Below, one piece after another: positions 16,219-24,079 of a stretch of DNA of 29,169 nt; within the stretch, counting starts at the first letter, position 1, and the number at the start of each line of letters is the position of its first letter. The stretch is from Pseudomonadota bacterium. Lineage in GTDB: Bacteria; Pseudomonadota; Alphaproteobacteria; Rhizobiales; Rhizobiaceae. A model generated the notes under the pieces. It saw only the letters and a list, made by a program, of their open reading frames with translations, searched no databases and was not told where the DNA came from. The DNA lies in contig JAEWDP010000077.1 in the NCBI GenBank assembly GCA_023390055.1, forward strand, positions 1-29,169. The letters run 5' to 3'. A program made the position numbers and the translations under genes.

Positions 16219-18054
16219 ATGACGGCCAGACGCTTTTCGACCTTGAACACGAACGACACACCGGTCGACCCGGTTCAAAGGGCATTTCTTGGTGTGGAAC
16301 GTTCGGTCAACGGTCAGCGCTGGGTCGCAAGGCTTGATCAGGCTGGTGAAAACCGGTCGCTTGCCATATCCCAGGTTCACGGCTTGCCTGACCTTGTGGC
16401 GCGCGTCCTGGCCGGACGCGGTGTTGGTCTCGAGGAAGCGCCTGCATTTCTGGACCCGACCATCCGATCGTTGATGCCGGACCCTCTCACGCTTACCGAC
16501 TGCGAACAGGCGGCAAGACGGATAGCGCTTGCCATCGAACGCCGGGAGAAGGTCGCAATTTTCGGTGACTACGACGTCGACGGTGCCGCGTCTTCCGCGC
16601 TGCTTTATCGATTTCTTTCGCATTTTGGGGTTCCGGCCGAAATCTACATTCCTGATCGTATCTTTGAAGGCTATGGCCCCAACGCGGCGGCAATTTGCCA
16701 GCTCGTCGCAAATGGAGCCCGACTGATCGTAACCGTTGATTGCGGCTCGACCAGCCATGAGGCACTTGAAGCAGCCGCCAAAGAAGGCTGCGATGTGGTG
16801 GTGATTGACCATCACCAGGTTGGAGAGACACTTCCTCCGTGCCTGGCACTCGTCAATCCTAACCGGGATGATGACCTTTCGGGGCAGGGGAACCTTTGTG
16901 CGGCCGGAGTGGTCTTCATGGTTCTCGTTGCAGTTGCCCGAATGCTGCGAGAGGCGAAAAACATTAGCCTCAAGATGCCTGACTTGCTTGGGTGGATCGA
17001 TCTTGTCGCTCTGGCAACCGTCTGTGACGTGGTGCCGTTGAAAGGGCTCAATCGGGCCTTTGTTGTCAAGGGTTTGCTGGCTGCGCGTCACATGGGCAAT
17101 GTTGGGCTTGCTGCCCTTTTCAAGAAGGCTGGTCTTGGTGGGCCGGTTACGGCCTATCACCTCGGTTTCCTTGTCGGGCCCAGGATCAATGCAGGCGGAC
17201 GTATCAGCGATGCGGGTCTTGGCAGTCGCCTGCTTACATTGGACGATGCCGCCACGGCCGAAGAAATCGCTGGGCGCCTTGATGACCTGAACCGTGAGCG
17301 TCAGGCGATGGAGGCTGCCATGTTGGCTGAAGCGGAAGCTGAAGTCATGGCGGAATACGGGGACGGCTCGCAAGCGACCGTTATCGTGACGGCGCGTGAC
17401 AACTGGCACCCTGGAATTGTCGGATTGCTCGCTGCGCGCCTGAAGGAAAAATTCAGGCGGCCAGCCTTTGCCGTGGCCTTCGATCCATCCGGCAAGGGGA
17501 CGGGATCCGGGCGGTCGATTGCCGGTTTCGATATCGGCAAGATGGTCCGTGCTGGAGTGTCTGAAGGTCTGCTGATCAAAGGGGGAGGGCATGCCATGGC
17601 GGCAGGGCTCACCGTTGAACGGCAATCTCTTGGACGACTGCGTGCCTTTTTCGAGGAGGTTGGCCGTGAAACGGTTCCAGCGCTCGTTGCAAACAATGTC
17701 CTGAAAATCGATGGTGCCCTCTCTGCATCTGGCGCAACGCTCGATATGTTTGATCAACTGGAGAAGGCTGGACCTTATGGCTCCGGTCATCCGCAGCCAG
17801 TGCTGGCTGTCCCCGCGCACAGGATCCGGGATGTGCGGCCCGTTGGTACGGCGCATGTCAAGGTCACGCTCGAGGCAGCCGATGGCACCCGGGTTGAGGG
17901 CATCGCCTTTCGCTGTGCGGACATGCCTCTTGGACAGCTCCTCATGAACGCGCGCGGCAGACAGCTGCATGTGGCTGGCTGCCTTAGTAGTGACCAGTGG
18001 CGCGGCAATCGTCGGATACAGCTGCGGATCCTGGATGCAGCACCTGTGCTCTAG
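16219..18054 (+). CDS. recJ: Single-stranded-DNA-specific 5'-3' exonuclease RecJ
   Basis: A 611-residue DHH-family nuclease used in recombinational repair and mismatch repair. Motifs in order: FGDYDVDG (115-122), VTVDCGS, VIDHHQ (Asp197-His198-His199), LVNPN, CDVVPL, the GPRINAGGRI segment and GGGHAMAAGL (455-464) of the DHHA1 domain, then an OB-fold-like C-terminal part. ATG 16219 has no strong ribosome site, but the N-terminus (DPVQRAFLGVERSVNGQRW) is family-like. About 155 bases separate it from hom. Many relatives have glpX between hom and recJ (from memory), which is absent here. Confidence 0.95.
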   Translation: MTARRFSTLNTNDTPVDPVQRAFLGVERSVNGQRWVARLDQAGENRSLAISQVHGLPDLVARVLAGRGVGLEEAPAFLDPTIRSLMPDPLTLTDCEQAARRIALAIERREKVAIFGDYDVDGAASSALLYRFLSHFGVPAEIYIPDRIFEGYGPNAAAICQLVANGARLIVTVDCGSTSHEALEAAAKEGCDVVVIDHHQVGETLPPCLALVNPNRDDDLSGQGNLCAAGVVFMVLVAVARMLREAKNISLKMPDLLGWIDLVALATVCDVVPLKGLNRAFVVKGLLAARHMGNVGLAALFKKAGLGGPVTAYHLGFLVGPRINAGGRISDAGLGSRLLTLDDAATAEEIAGRLDDLNRERQAMEAAMLAEAEAEVMAEYGDGSQATVIVTARDNWHPGIVGLLAARLKEKFRRPAFAVAFDPSGKGTGSGRSIAGFDIGKMVRAGVSEGLLIKGGGHAMAAGLTVERQSLGRLRAFFEEVGRETVPALVANNVLKIDGALSASGATLDMFDQLEKAGPYGSGHPQPVLAVPAHRIRDVRPVGTAHVKVTLEAADGTRVEGIAFRCADMPLGQLLMNARGRQLHVAGCLSSDQWRGNRRIQLRILDAAPVL

Positions 18055-18380
18055 TCAGCTTCAGTCGTTGGTAGGAGGGCTCCAGTGTCCGACAGCTTTG
18101 CGCCCCAATTCCGGCCGTTAAACGAACATTGGCTCGTCACCAGTAGCGGACATTACTGGCCAGCCCGCTCAGTGGCGAATTGGGGGTGGGAAGCTGGCTG
18201 GCAGGTTTTGGGCGGCTATGCTGGGAAAACTGCCCCTGACCTGGTCAAATATCGTCGATTGGAAAATGGCCCATGCCAGCTATTGAGGCCACCGGTTCCT
18301 CCGCTTTATAAAAGGACATCGATGGAAACCCATCGCCGCAATGAATTCATATGGTTTCTGCACTGGTGAGCCAAGCATAG
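18055..18380. other. Post-recJ gap with a gene-start remnant and repeat-like DNA
   Basis: A strong ribosome site (AGGAGG near 18073-18078) and GTG at 18085 lead into a 94-codon frame beginning MSDSFAP whose later part is unlike a protein (rich in W, R and P). This may be the start of a lost gene joined to unrelated DNA. The stretch also contains a six-base inverted repeat (CCAGTA 18140-18145, TACTGG 18154-18159) around GCGGACAT. No family is recognised. Confidence 0.4.
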
Positions 18381-18626
18381 GGGCCCGATGCCGTCTTCAT
18401 CGACAACGGCAAGCATTTCGAGGGAGAAGCGGCGATCCGCCATCTGCTCGAGAAAGAAGTTCTCCCGGTAAAGGCGATTTTTACGCCTGAAACGGCGCGG
18501 GAAGAAGACGGCGAAGTCGTGCTTGAAGGTCCCGGTCACGGCGACTTCCCGGGCAGCCCTATCCATTTCATGTATCGCTTCACGCTGGCAGAGAACGCCA
18601 TCAAGACCCTGAAGGTCTCAGTATGA
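18381..18626 (+). pseudogene. 3' fragment of an NTF2-like/SnoaL-like gene
   Basis: The frame ending at TGA 18626 encodes about 81 residues, starting (G-P-)DAVFIDNGKHFEGEAAIR and ending with FRFT-like strands and TLKVSV. This is the pattern of the C-terminal part of a SnoaL/NTF2-fold protein: FIDNG, a short helix after a GxxAI turn, then two long strands. An in-frame TAG at 18378 closes it, and no start codon is available before the fragment, so roughly the first 40-50 residues are missing. The stop overlaps the start of the next gene (ATGA), the pairing expected in an intact NTF2-like/SDR operon. Function is presumably lost. Confidence 0.6.
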
Positions 18627-19411
18627 GTGTCGAGGCAAATCCCACCGAGTTCGCCAGCAAGCACGTGCTCGTCAGCGGTGGCACCAAGGGTTTGGGTCGC
18701 GCCACCGTCGAGCGCTTTGTTGCCGGCGGCGCCCGCGTCATCACAGCTGCACGCAAGATCACGAATCCGATCGAGGGCGTTGAATACGTCGAGGCGGACC
18801 TGACCACTGCGAAAGGCGGCGAAACTCTGGTCAAGGCAGCGCTTGAGCGTTTGGGCGGCATCGACATCCTTGCCCATTTGATCGGTGGCTCGGCTTCTCC
18901 GGCGGGCGGGTTTGCGGGGCTGACAGACGATCACTGGCTTGCCGAGCTTAACCTCAATCTCCTGGCGACAGTTCGGCTCGATCGGCTTCTGATCCCGCAG
19001 ATGCTAGAGCGGGGCGCAGGGAATGTCGTGCACATTACCTCGATCCAGTCGGTGCTGCCGCTGCCTGAATCGACGACAGGCTACGCCGCCGCGAAGGCGG
19101 CGCTCAGAACCTACAGCAAGTCGATCTCGAAAGAGCTCGGTCCCAAGGGCGTGCGGGTCAACTCGGTCTCGCCGGGCTGGATCATGACCGAGGCCGCCGA
19201 CGACTTTCTCGAAATGTTGCGCGATGCCAACGGCGGAACGATCGAGGACGCGCGGCAGTCCGTACTGGATGCCCTGGGGGGCATCTCGATCGGCCGTGGA
19301 GCCGAGCCAGAAGAGGTGGCCGACCTCATCGTCTACCTCGCCTCCGACCGCGCTACTGCGATCCATGGCGCTGAGTTTGTCATCGACGGTGGTACGATCA
19401 GGACGGTCTAA
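18623..19411 (+). CDS. SDR family oxidoreductase
   Basis: A 262-residue classical short-chain dehydrogenase. Visible features are the cofactor motif SGGTKGLGRAT (about 18-28), LIGGSASPAGGF, where other SDRs have NNAG, the serine strand VVHITSIQS, the catalytic YAAAK (about 154-158), NSVSPGWIMT and VIDGGTIRTV. Substrate is unknown; such proteins reduce or oxidise small alcohols or ketones with NAD(P)(H) in the cytosol. It overlaps by four bases the stop of the truncated NTF2-like gene. The original promoter has probably been lost or replaced along with the 5' end of its partner. Confidence 0.88.
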   Translation: MSVEANPTEFASKHVLVSGGTKGLGRATVERFVAGGARVITAARKITNPIEGVEYVEADLTTAKGGETLVKAALERLGGIDILAHLIGGSASPAGGFAGLTDDHWLAELNLNLLATVRLDRLLIPQMLERGAGNVVHITSIQSVLPLPESTTGYAAAKAALRTYSKSISKELGPKGVRVNSVSPGWIMTEAADDFLEMLRDANGGTIEDARQSVLDALGGISIGRGAEPEEVADLIVYLASDRATAIHGAEFVIDGGTIRTV

Positions 19412-19486
19412 GGGCAACTCCCCGACGCTGCCGTAGACGGGAGCGCCGGGCGCTGACCCGATCCCAAGCGCCAAGGGAGCGGCCTA

Positions 19487-19503
19487 AATGGGGTCGGATG
19501 CGG
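19487..19503 (+). repeat. Short intergenic motif, copy 1
   Basis: AATGGGGTCGGATGCGG lies between the SDR and LysE genes. It matches copy 2 at 16 of 17 positions. Confidence 0.55.
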
Positions 19504-19562
19504 CCCCTCTGGTGTGTCACAGGTTCAAGTCGTTCTGCGAAGAGACCGTTAGCAAATGGAAC

Positions 19563-20204
19563 TTAGCTCTTCTCAGTCGCCATACGGAAAGCAAACCCTG
19601 CCAGCACGACCCCAATCCCTGCTTCGATCCATCGCCGTGCCTTATGATAAGCTAGCCGGAAAGGACGCGATGAGAGGAAGACTGCGTAGGCAGCGTGGCC
19701 GATCAGCGAAATCGCGAACGCTCCGGCAACAAAGAACGCGACTACACCTGCCGGTGCACCCTGTGTGGCTCCAACGACAGAAATGGCCAACCAAAAGACG
19801 ATGGCTTTCGGATTAGTCAGTTGCATGGCAAGTCCGGTTGCGAAGGATCGCCAAAGTCCACCTTTACCCAATGATGATGAGATTCCGATGGTCGGCGGGG
19901 TGTGAGCCCGTTTCCAGGCCTTGATCGCCAGCCAAAAAAGATAGCAGGCTCCAGCGAAGCGGATCGCCGTTGACAACCATGCTACCCGCTCCATCAGTAA
20001 GCCGAGGCCTTGTGTGGTTGCTATAGCAAGTCCAGCCGCCCCGATCGAAATACCTAGTGCCGCCGCAAGCGCCGATGCCCGTCCCTGTGAAAGCGCCAAC
20101 CCTAGCAACAGCGCGACACCTGGGCCGGGCGATGCCACGGCCATTGTTTGGATAGCATAGGCAGCACCGAATCCCGGCAGCCAAGGCAACAGTCCGTCCA
20201 GCAT
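19563..20204 (-). CDS. LysE/RhtB family amino-acid exporter
   Basis: A 213-residue membrane protein with about six hydrophobic helices. The family signature ASPGPGVALLLGLALSQGR (about 24-42) sits in the first loop-helix region, and NPKAIVFWLAISV lies near the middle. The family exports lysine, homoserine, threonine or other amino acids and analogues across the inner membrane; the substrate cannot be told from sequence. It is transcribed alone, convergent with the upstream SDR gene. Confidence 0.93.
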   Translation of the reverse strand: MLDGLLPWLPGFGAAYAIQTMAVASPGPGVALLLGLALSQGRASALAAALGISIGAAGLAIATTQGLGLLMERVAWLSTAIRFAGACYLFWLAIKAWKRAHTPPTIGISSSLGKGGLWRSFATGLAMQLTNPKAIVFWLAISVVGATQGAPAGVVAFFVAGAFAISLIGHAAYAVFLSSRPFRLAYHKARRWIEAGIGVVLAGFAFRMATEKS

Positions 20205-20284
20205 CGCAACTCCTAACTTACTAGCATTCCGCTGTCTTACTATGTCCGGTTTGCGATAACACGATCAAGCCAATGAACGACCGT

Positions 20285-20301
20285 AATGGGGTCGGCTGCG
20301 G
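20285..20301 (+). repeat. Short intergenic motif, copy 2
   Basis: AATGGGGTCGGCTGCGG lies between the LysE gene and the nucleotidyltransferase gene. It is followed by GAATGACAGCTTTC. The gap around it (20205-20435) holds no gene. Confidence 0.55.
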
Positions 20302-20435
20302 AATGACAGCTTTCTCGGTTTTTCGGCCAGAACCTGACAGGCAGTTTACGGCCCCGCTTCAGCCATTGTCTCAAGCCTCGTCCGGATGCACTTGAAGGCG
20401 GTCAAAGACCACGATCACCGCCACGACGTTCGCCA

Positions 20436-21455
20436 CTAAATACTGTTGAGGATTTCCATCGTGTCAGGCATGCGCTTCAGCGACTTCGTTATGTGTTCGC
20501 GCCAGCGAGCGCCGACGTCCATTGCGATGACATAGGCTCGGCGCAGATCGTCGGGCCGGTCTTCGGCCATAGCCTCAATTAGAAACGCTGCCTGCTCCCG
20601 ATCCTTCGACGCTTTGAGGCTGCCCGCACCATCGCGCCGCCGATCGGCGATGATCAGCTTGTGGATCGCGTACCTCTCGGGGCGAGGCACCTGTACCAGA
20701 ATGCCAGATCTATAGACGGCCGCTGCGTGGATCGGTTCTGCGATCAGGAAATTGAGGTAGTTCAGTGCCTGCGCGCTGACGCCCAGTGCGGGCAGATCGC
20801 GGATAGTTTCCTCACCGAACGCCGGGGTGAGAAACTCGACCAACTGGCCGCTGCCGCCCTGTGTCCAGCGCCACGTGCGGCCCGGGCCGAGCCCAGGTAG
20901 GGGGGTAAACTTCAGCGCCGAGAACGTCTCGGCCAGACTCGGGTCGACCTGATCCTCCAGAGCGACGCTGAGCTTCTCGAATTGGGCAATGTCGATGTCG
21001 CCGGTGTTCGCCATCCCGCCCAAGGGCAGGCGGATGCCAAGCTCACCTTCGTAAAGACGGAACGCGTTCGTGCCGACGATGGTGCCGCCCAGCCGAAACG
21101 TCCCCGCGTCCGCCATGGCAGACAGGATGGAACCGGTCGCCCGGTCGGTCGGTGTCATGCTCTCCGCCCGTAGCAGACGGACCAGCCGCGACCGCTCAGC
21201 CTGCCGCTCCTTCGCTGTCGCATGCAGTGCCTCGATGCGGTCGATGCGCGCGCGGGTTTCGTCGCTGTCTTCGCCGATGTAGAAGAAGCGCATCTCTGAT
21301 CCGACGCGCCGCGCAGCGTACCAGTAAGCCTTTTTGCCGCGCTGTTTCAGGGTCGGTTTTCCTCCGACGCCCGACACTGCGTCGTCCCTCAGGAGGCGCA
21401 CCAAATCGGTGTATGCGCTCATCGCGATGCTGCTGAGTGGTGTCATGCCTATCAT
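20436..21455 (-). CDS. GSU2403-type nucleotidyltransferase-fold protein
   Basis: A 339-residue protein of the GSU2403 (NTP_transf_8) type. The core runs from about residue 123 to 159: GGTIVGTNAFRLYEGELGI, then ANTGDIDIAQF, with Asp153 and Asp155 as likely metal ligands. The N-terminal region (residues 37-61, KQRGKKAYWYAARR..MRFFYIG) is also typical. The substrate and biological role of this family are unknown. No cognate HEPN or AbiE-like partner is next to it, so a toxin-antitoxin reading is not supported. Start is uncertain: ATG 21455, 21446 and 21422 (MSAYTDL) are all possible and none has a strong ribosome site. Confidence 0.8.
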   Translation of the reverse strand: MIGMTPLSSIAMSAYTDLVRLLRDDAVSGVGGKPTLKQRGKKAYWYAARRVGSEMRFFYIGEDSDETRARIDRIEALHATAKERQAERSRLVRLLRAESMTPTDRATGSILSAMADAGTFRLGGTIVGTNAFRLYEGELGIRLPLGGMANTGDIDIAQFEKLSVALEDQVDPSLAETFSALKFTPLPGLGPGRTWRWTQGGSGQLVEFLTPAFGEETIRDLPALGVSAQALNYLNFLIAEPIHAAAVYRSGILVQVPRPERYAIHKLIIADRRRDGAGSLKASKDREQAAFLIEAMAEDRPDDLRRAYVIAMDVGARWREHITKSLKRMPDTMEILNSI

Positions 21456-21593
21456 TTTCCGTTTTTGCTTGGCACAACATACCTATCAAAAACTCAAATT
21501 GCTAGACAAGACCGGAAAGCTTCTCGGTGCAGAAGCGGCAACGATCGCTTCAAGTTCAGAAGAAAGCATTTCCGATGCGTCTTGAATGTCTGA

Positions 21594-21610
21594 GATGGGG
21601 TCGGCTGCCG
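21594..21610 (+). repeat. Short intergenic motif, copy 3
   Basis: GATGGGGTCGGCTGCCG lies upstream of the nucleotidyltransferase gene. It shares the core ATGGGGTCGG(A/C)TGC with the other two copies and contains the small palindrome GTCGGCTGCCGAC at its 3' side. Confidence 0.5.
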
Positions 21611-21730
21611 ACTAAAGATTGCTCATACCGAACCCAATCCGGACCGACCGTAAACAGCTCCAAAGTGGTCGTTCCATCTATGCCAATTTTATGTACGGGC
21701 GAAGGAACTTGCTTGCCAATTGAGGACAGA

Positions 21731-21757
21731 TAAAGGGGCCTGTTTCAGGCCCCTTTA
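21731..21757. terminator. Strong hairpin, probable bidirectional terminator
   Basis: An eleven-base-pair stem (TAAAGGGGCCT 21731-21741, AGGCCCCTTTA 21747-21757) closes a five-base loop. The A-tract and T-tract at the ends of the arms give the form of an intrinsic terminator on either strand. It most likely ends the minus-strand lacI transcript. Confidence 0.6.
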
Positions 21758-21790
21758 ACTCAGTACACGCGCATCCAATTGAGGGTTTCA

Positions 21791-21836
21791 GCAATTCGCG
21801 GACATTTCACTAAATCCAACACTGTCCACGAATTGC
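21791..21836. repeat. 14-base inverted repeat with 18-base loop
   Basis: GCAATTCGCGGACA (21791-21804) is the inverse of TGTCCACGAATTGC (21823-21836) with a single mismatch. It lies about 90 bases beyond the lacI stop. It may be a terminator, a protein-binding site or the end of a small element. Confidence 0.55.
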
Positions 21837-21927
21837 CGGTACAGCTGTCCATTATTACTGAATACGCACATCCGATCCTGCGCCTAACCGTATTAATTGC
21901 GGATCACAGACGGTATGTCGCGGTTGA

Positions 21928-22968
21928 TCAGGCAGATGCGCGCAGCATCAAATCCGACTTCAGCAGGATCTGATCCCGACGGAGCCTGAGGTCCTCCGCG
22001 TCGTCGGCCTCTCCCAACTTCTTCAGGAGCAACCCGATCGCAAGCCGTCCGATCTCATTGTAGTTCTGTGCGACGGTGGTAATTGGAGGGCAGGCGTACT
22101 GGGACAGGGGATGGTCGTCGTGACCGGCAACCCTGATGTCGTATGCCGTCCCATGACCGACTTTCAGCCCCTTCTGCCAGGCTGCGGCGATGACACCGAA
22201 GGCGAGACGATCATTTGCGCACACGATGGTACGTGTGGGCAATTCTTCCGGACGCTCGAACAGGCGCGAGGCTTCTTCGAATGCGAAGCGCTCAAAGTCC
22301 CAGGTGTCGCCTGCCGAAATGTCCAGGACCATAGGCTTCAGCCGGGCCGTCTCCATGGCCTTGATATAGATTTCGCGTCTGTGACCGGCGTTCCGGTTGA
22401 CCTCGGGCATTCCGAAGAAGCAGGGAGGTTCGCCGGACCGGCAAAGATAATCGACGATGAGACCGAAGCTTTGCCGGTTGTCGGTTCCGACAAAGGAAGC
22501 CTCCTCATCTGGAGGGGCGTCCACGTAGACGAGCGGTATGTCCCTTGCCAGAGCCTTAAGGGCCGAGTTCCTGGAAGTGGTGCCGATGGGTGCGATGATT
22601 GCTCCCGCGACGTTCATCGACTGCAATGTGCTCACCGCGTCGTCTTCGATCTCCGGCCGACCGTCTGAGGACAACAAAAACGCCAAAAAGCCTGCTTCAG
22701 CGGCGATCGACTGGATGCGACGGGTCAATGCCATGTAGAAAGGATCGAGCGCGTTCGGAATGATCACTCCGATGATGTTGCTTCTGCGGCGGTTCAGGTT
22801 GACGGCGAACAGGTTGGGCTTGAAGCCGGACTTGCGCAGTGCCTCCTCAATGGCGTCGCGCGTTCTCTTTCGCACCGATGATGGATCGTTGAAGTACTTC
22901 GAGACAGTCGGGCGTGACAGCCCAACAAACTCCGAAAACTCTTCCATCGTCTTGATCGGTTTTGACAC
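21928..22968 (-). CDS. LacI family transcriptional regulator of the polyol cluster
   Basis: A protein of 346 residues: an N-terminal helix-turn-helix (TMEEFSEFVGLSRPTVSKYFND), the hinge region (FAVNLNRRRSNIIGVIIP), and a periplasmic-binding-protein-like effector domain (DPFYMALTRRIQ..., FVGTDNRQSFGLIVDYL, IRVAGHDDHPLSQY). Start: GTG 22968 is preferred since GGAGGGG lies just ahead (22971-22977); GTG 23007 in the same frame lacks a ribosome site. It is the last gene of the minus-strand catabolic operon, so it probably represses its own transcript and the divergent one until a polyol or ketose, perhaps D-tagatose, binds. Operator candidates are at 26316-26345 and 26504-26527. Confidence 0.9.
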   Translation of the reverse strand: MSKPIKTMEEFSEFVGLSRPTVSKYFNDPSSVRKRTRDAIEEALRKSGFKPNLFAVNLNRRRSNIIGVIIPNALDPFYMALTRRIQSIAAEAGFLAFLLSSDGRPEIEDDAVSTLQSMNVAGAIIAPIGTTSRNSALKALARDIPLVYVDAPPDEEASFVGTDNRQSFGLIVDYLCRSGEPPCFFGMPEVNRNAGHRREIYIKAMETARLKPMVLDISAGDTWDFERFAFEEASRLFERPEELPTRTIVCANDRLAFGVIAAAWQKGLKVGHGTAYDIRVAGHDDHPLSQYACPPITTVAQNYNEIGRLAIGLLLKKLGEADDAEDLRLRRDQILLKSDLMLRASA

Positions 22969-23049
22969 ATCCCCTCCGTCGCTGCCCGTGGCACGCTCTT
23001 CTATCACCGGGATCAGATCTTGGAAGCCCGGCTCCGGCCTCGTTAGCCG

Positions 23050-24063
23050 TCATGAAGATATGAACTGAACTTTCATCGTCGCCGGATCGGAAGGTTTCGT
23101 TAGAAAATACGGGAGCATTTCGTCAAGCGGCAATCTATGGCTGACGAGCCGCGCCATTCGTCCATCGTCGGCTTTCAGAAGTTCAAGTGCCTCCGGAATG
23201 TTGCGGTTCAACGAATGCGAGCCGACGATCTTGAGCTGGCGGCGGAACACCTCGAAGGGGTGGATGGCGACCTTAGCCGTGGGCGGGCAGACACCGAACA
23301 AAAGCGCAGTTCCGCCATCGGCCACCAGATCTATCATTGTCTCCACCACCGTCGGCACTCCGGTCGCATCGGCCACGAAGTCGAAGGCATGCTGGCTCGA
23401 AGAAAGACTTTGTGAACCGGACACGGCTGTCTTAAGATCGAGATTGGAGGCAAAAGCCAGTCTCTCCTCGTTCACGTCCGCCACAGTTACGTTTTGCGCA
23501 CCTTTCGCCTGCAGGGAGAGCGCCATGAGCAGTCCGATAGGTCCGGCGCCGAAGATCATTGCATTTGAGGGTGCTGGCGCATCCTTCGCGACGCCCGCGG
23601 TCGACAATCCGTTGAGAGTGCAGGCAAGAGGCTCCGCCAGGGCCGCGCGGTCGAAGGCGAGTTCGCCAATTGCGTGGATCTGGTCAGCACGGACTACGCT
23701 GTACTCTGCAAAGCCGCCGTCATGTGTGACGCCGTAGGCTTTCAGGTCCTTGCAAAGGTTTTTAAGTCCCTTGCGACAGGAAGGGCATGTCCCGCAGGGA
23801 AGGTTCGGATCGACTGCCACGCGGTCGCCTGCCTGAAAATTTTCCACATCGGCAGCAATGGCTTCGATCTCTCCCGCGTATTCGTGTCCCGGAACGACAG
23901 GAAAAGCACTTGAACCGTATCGGCCGTGCAGCACGTCGATGTCGGTATGACAAAGGCCTGAGGCTTTGACACGGATCAGGACATGTCCGTCCGGGAGCTC
24001 GTTGCGGAGAGGGAGGTCGGTCAGCACAGGCTGTCCCTTCCCGATAAACTGAATGGCCCTCAT
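23050..24063 (-). CDS. Zinc-dependent MDR alcohol dehydrogenase, probable polyol (D-altritol 5-)dehydrogenase
   Basis: A 337-residue medium-chain dehydrogenase (PF08240 plus PF00107). Catalytic zinc ligands are Cys38, His60-Glu61 and Glu144; the structural zinc site is Cys90, Cys93, Cys96 and Cys104 (CGTCPSCRKGLKNLC). The cofactor motif GAGPIG is at 172-177. In Agrobacterium a PF00107 enzyme in an equivalent cluster oxidises D-altritol to D-tagatose; the same reaction is the best guess here from context. Related enzymes act on sorbitol, xylitol or arabinitol, so the exact substrate is uncertain. The start lies 16 bases after the SDR stop. Confidence 0.85.
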   Translation of the reverse strand: MRAIQFIGKGQPVLTDLPLRNELPDGHVLIRVKASGLCHTDIDVLHGRYGSSAFPVVPGHEYAGEIEAIAADVENFQAGDRVAVDPNLPCGTCPSCRKGLKNLCKDLKAYGVTHDGGFAEYSVVRADQIHAIGELAFDRAALAEPLACTLNGLSTAGVAKDAPAPSNAMIFGAGPIGLLMALSLQAKGAQNVTVADVNEERLAFASNLDLKTAVSGSQSLSSSQHAFDFVADATGVPTVVETMIDLVADGGTALLFGVCPPTAKVAIHPFEVFRRQLKIVGSHSLNRNIPEALELLKADDGRMARLVSHRLPLDEMLPYFLTKPSDPATMKVQFISS

Positions 24064-24079
24064 GTGTTCGCCGCTCCCA

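Larger units (their letters stand above)
21456..21927. other. Gap between nucleotidyltransferase gene and LacI gene
   Basis: About 470 bases with no convincing gene. It holds copy 3 of the short motif, the terminator hairpin at 21731-21757, a ten-base direct repeat CCAATTGAGG (21716-21725 and 21775-21784), and the long inverted repeat at 21791-21836. Short frames through it have no family character. Confidence 0.5.

Noticed and set aside
16129..17970. 613-codon minus-strand frame opposite recJ
   Set aside because: It mirrors recJ codon for codon and has a composition typical of an antisense shadow (R, H, C and Q rich).
18085..18369. 94-codon frame with a strong ribosome site after recJ
   Set aside because: The start signals are good, but the body is W- and R-rich with no domain. 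It is reported as a gene-start remnant and not as a gene.
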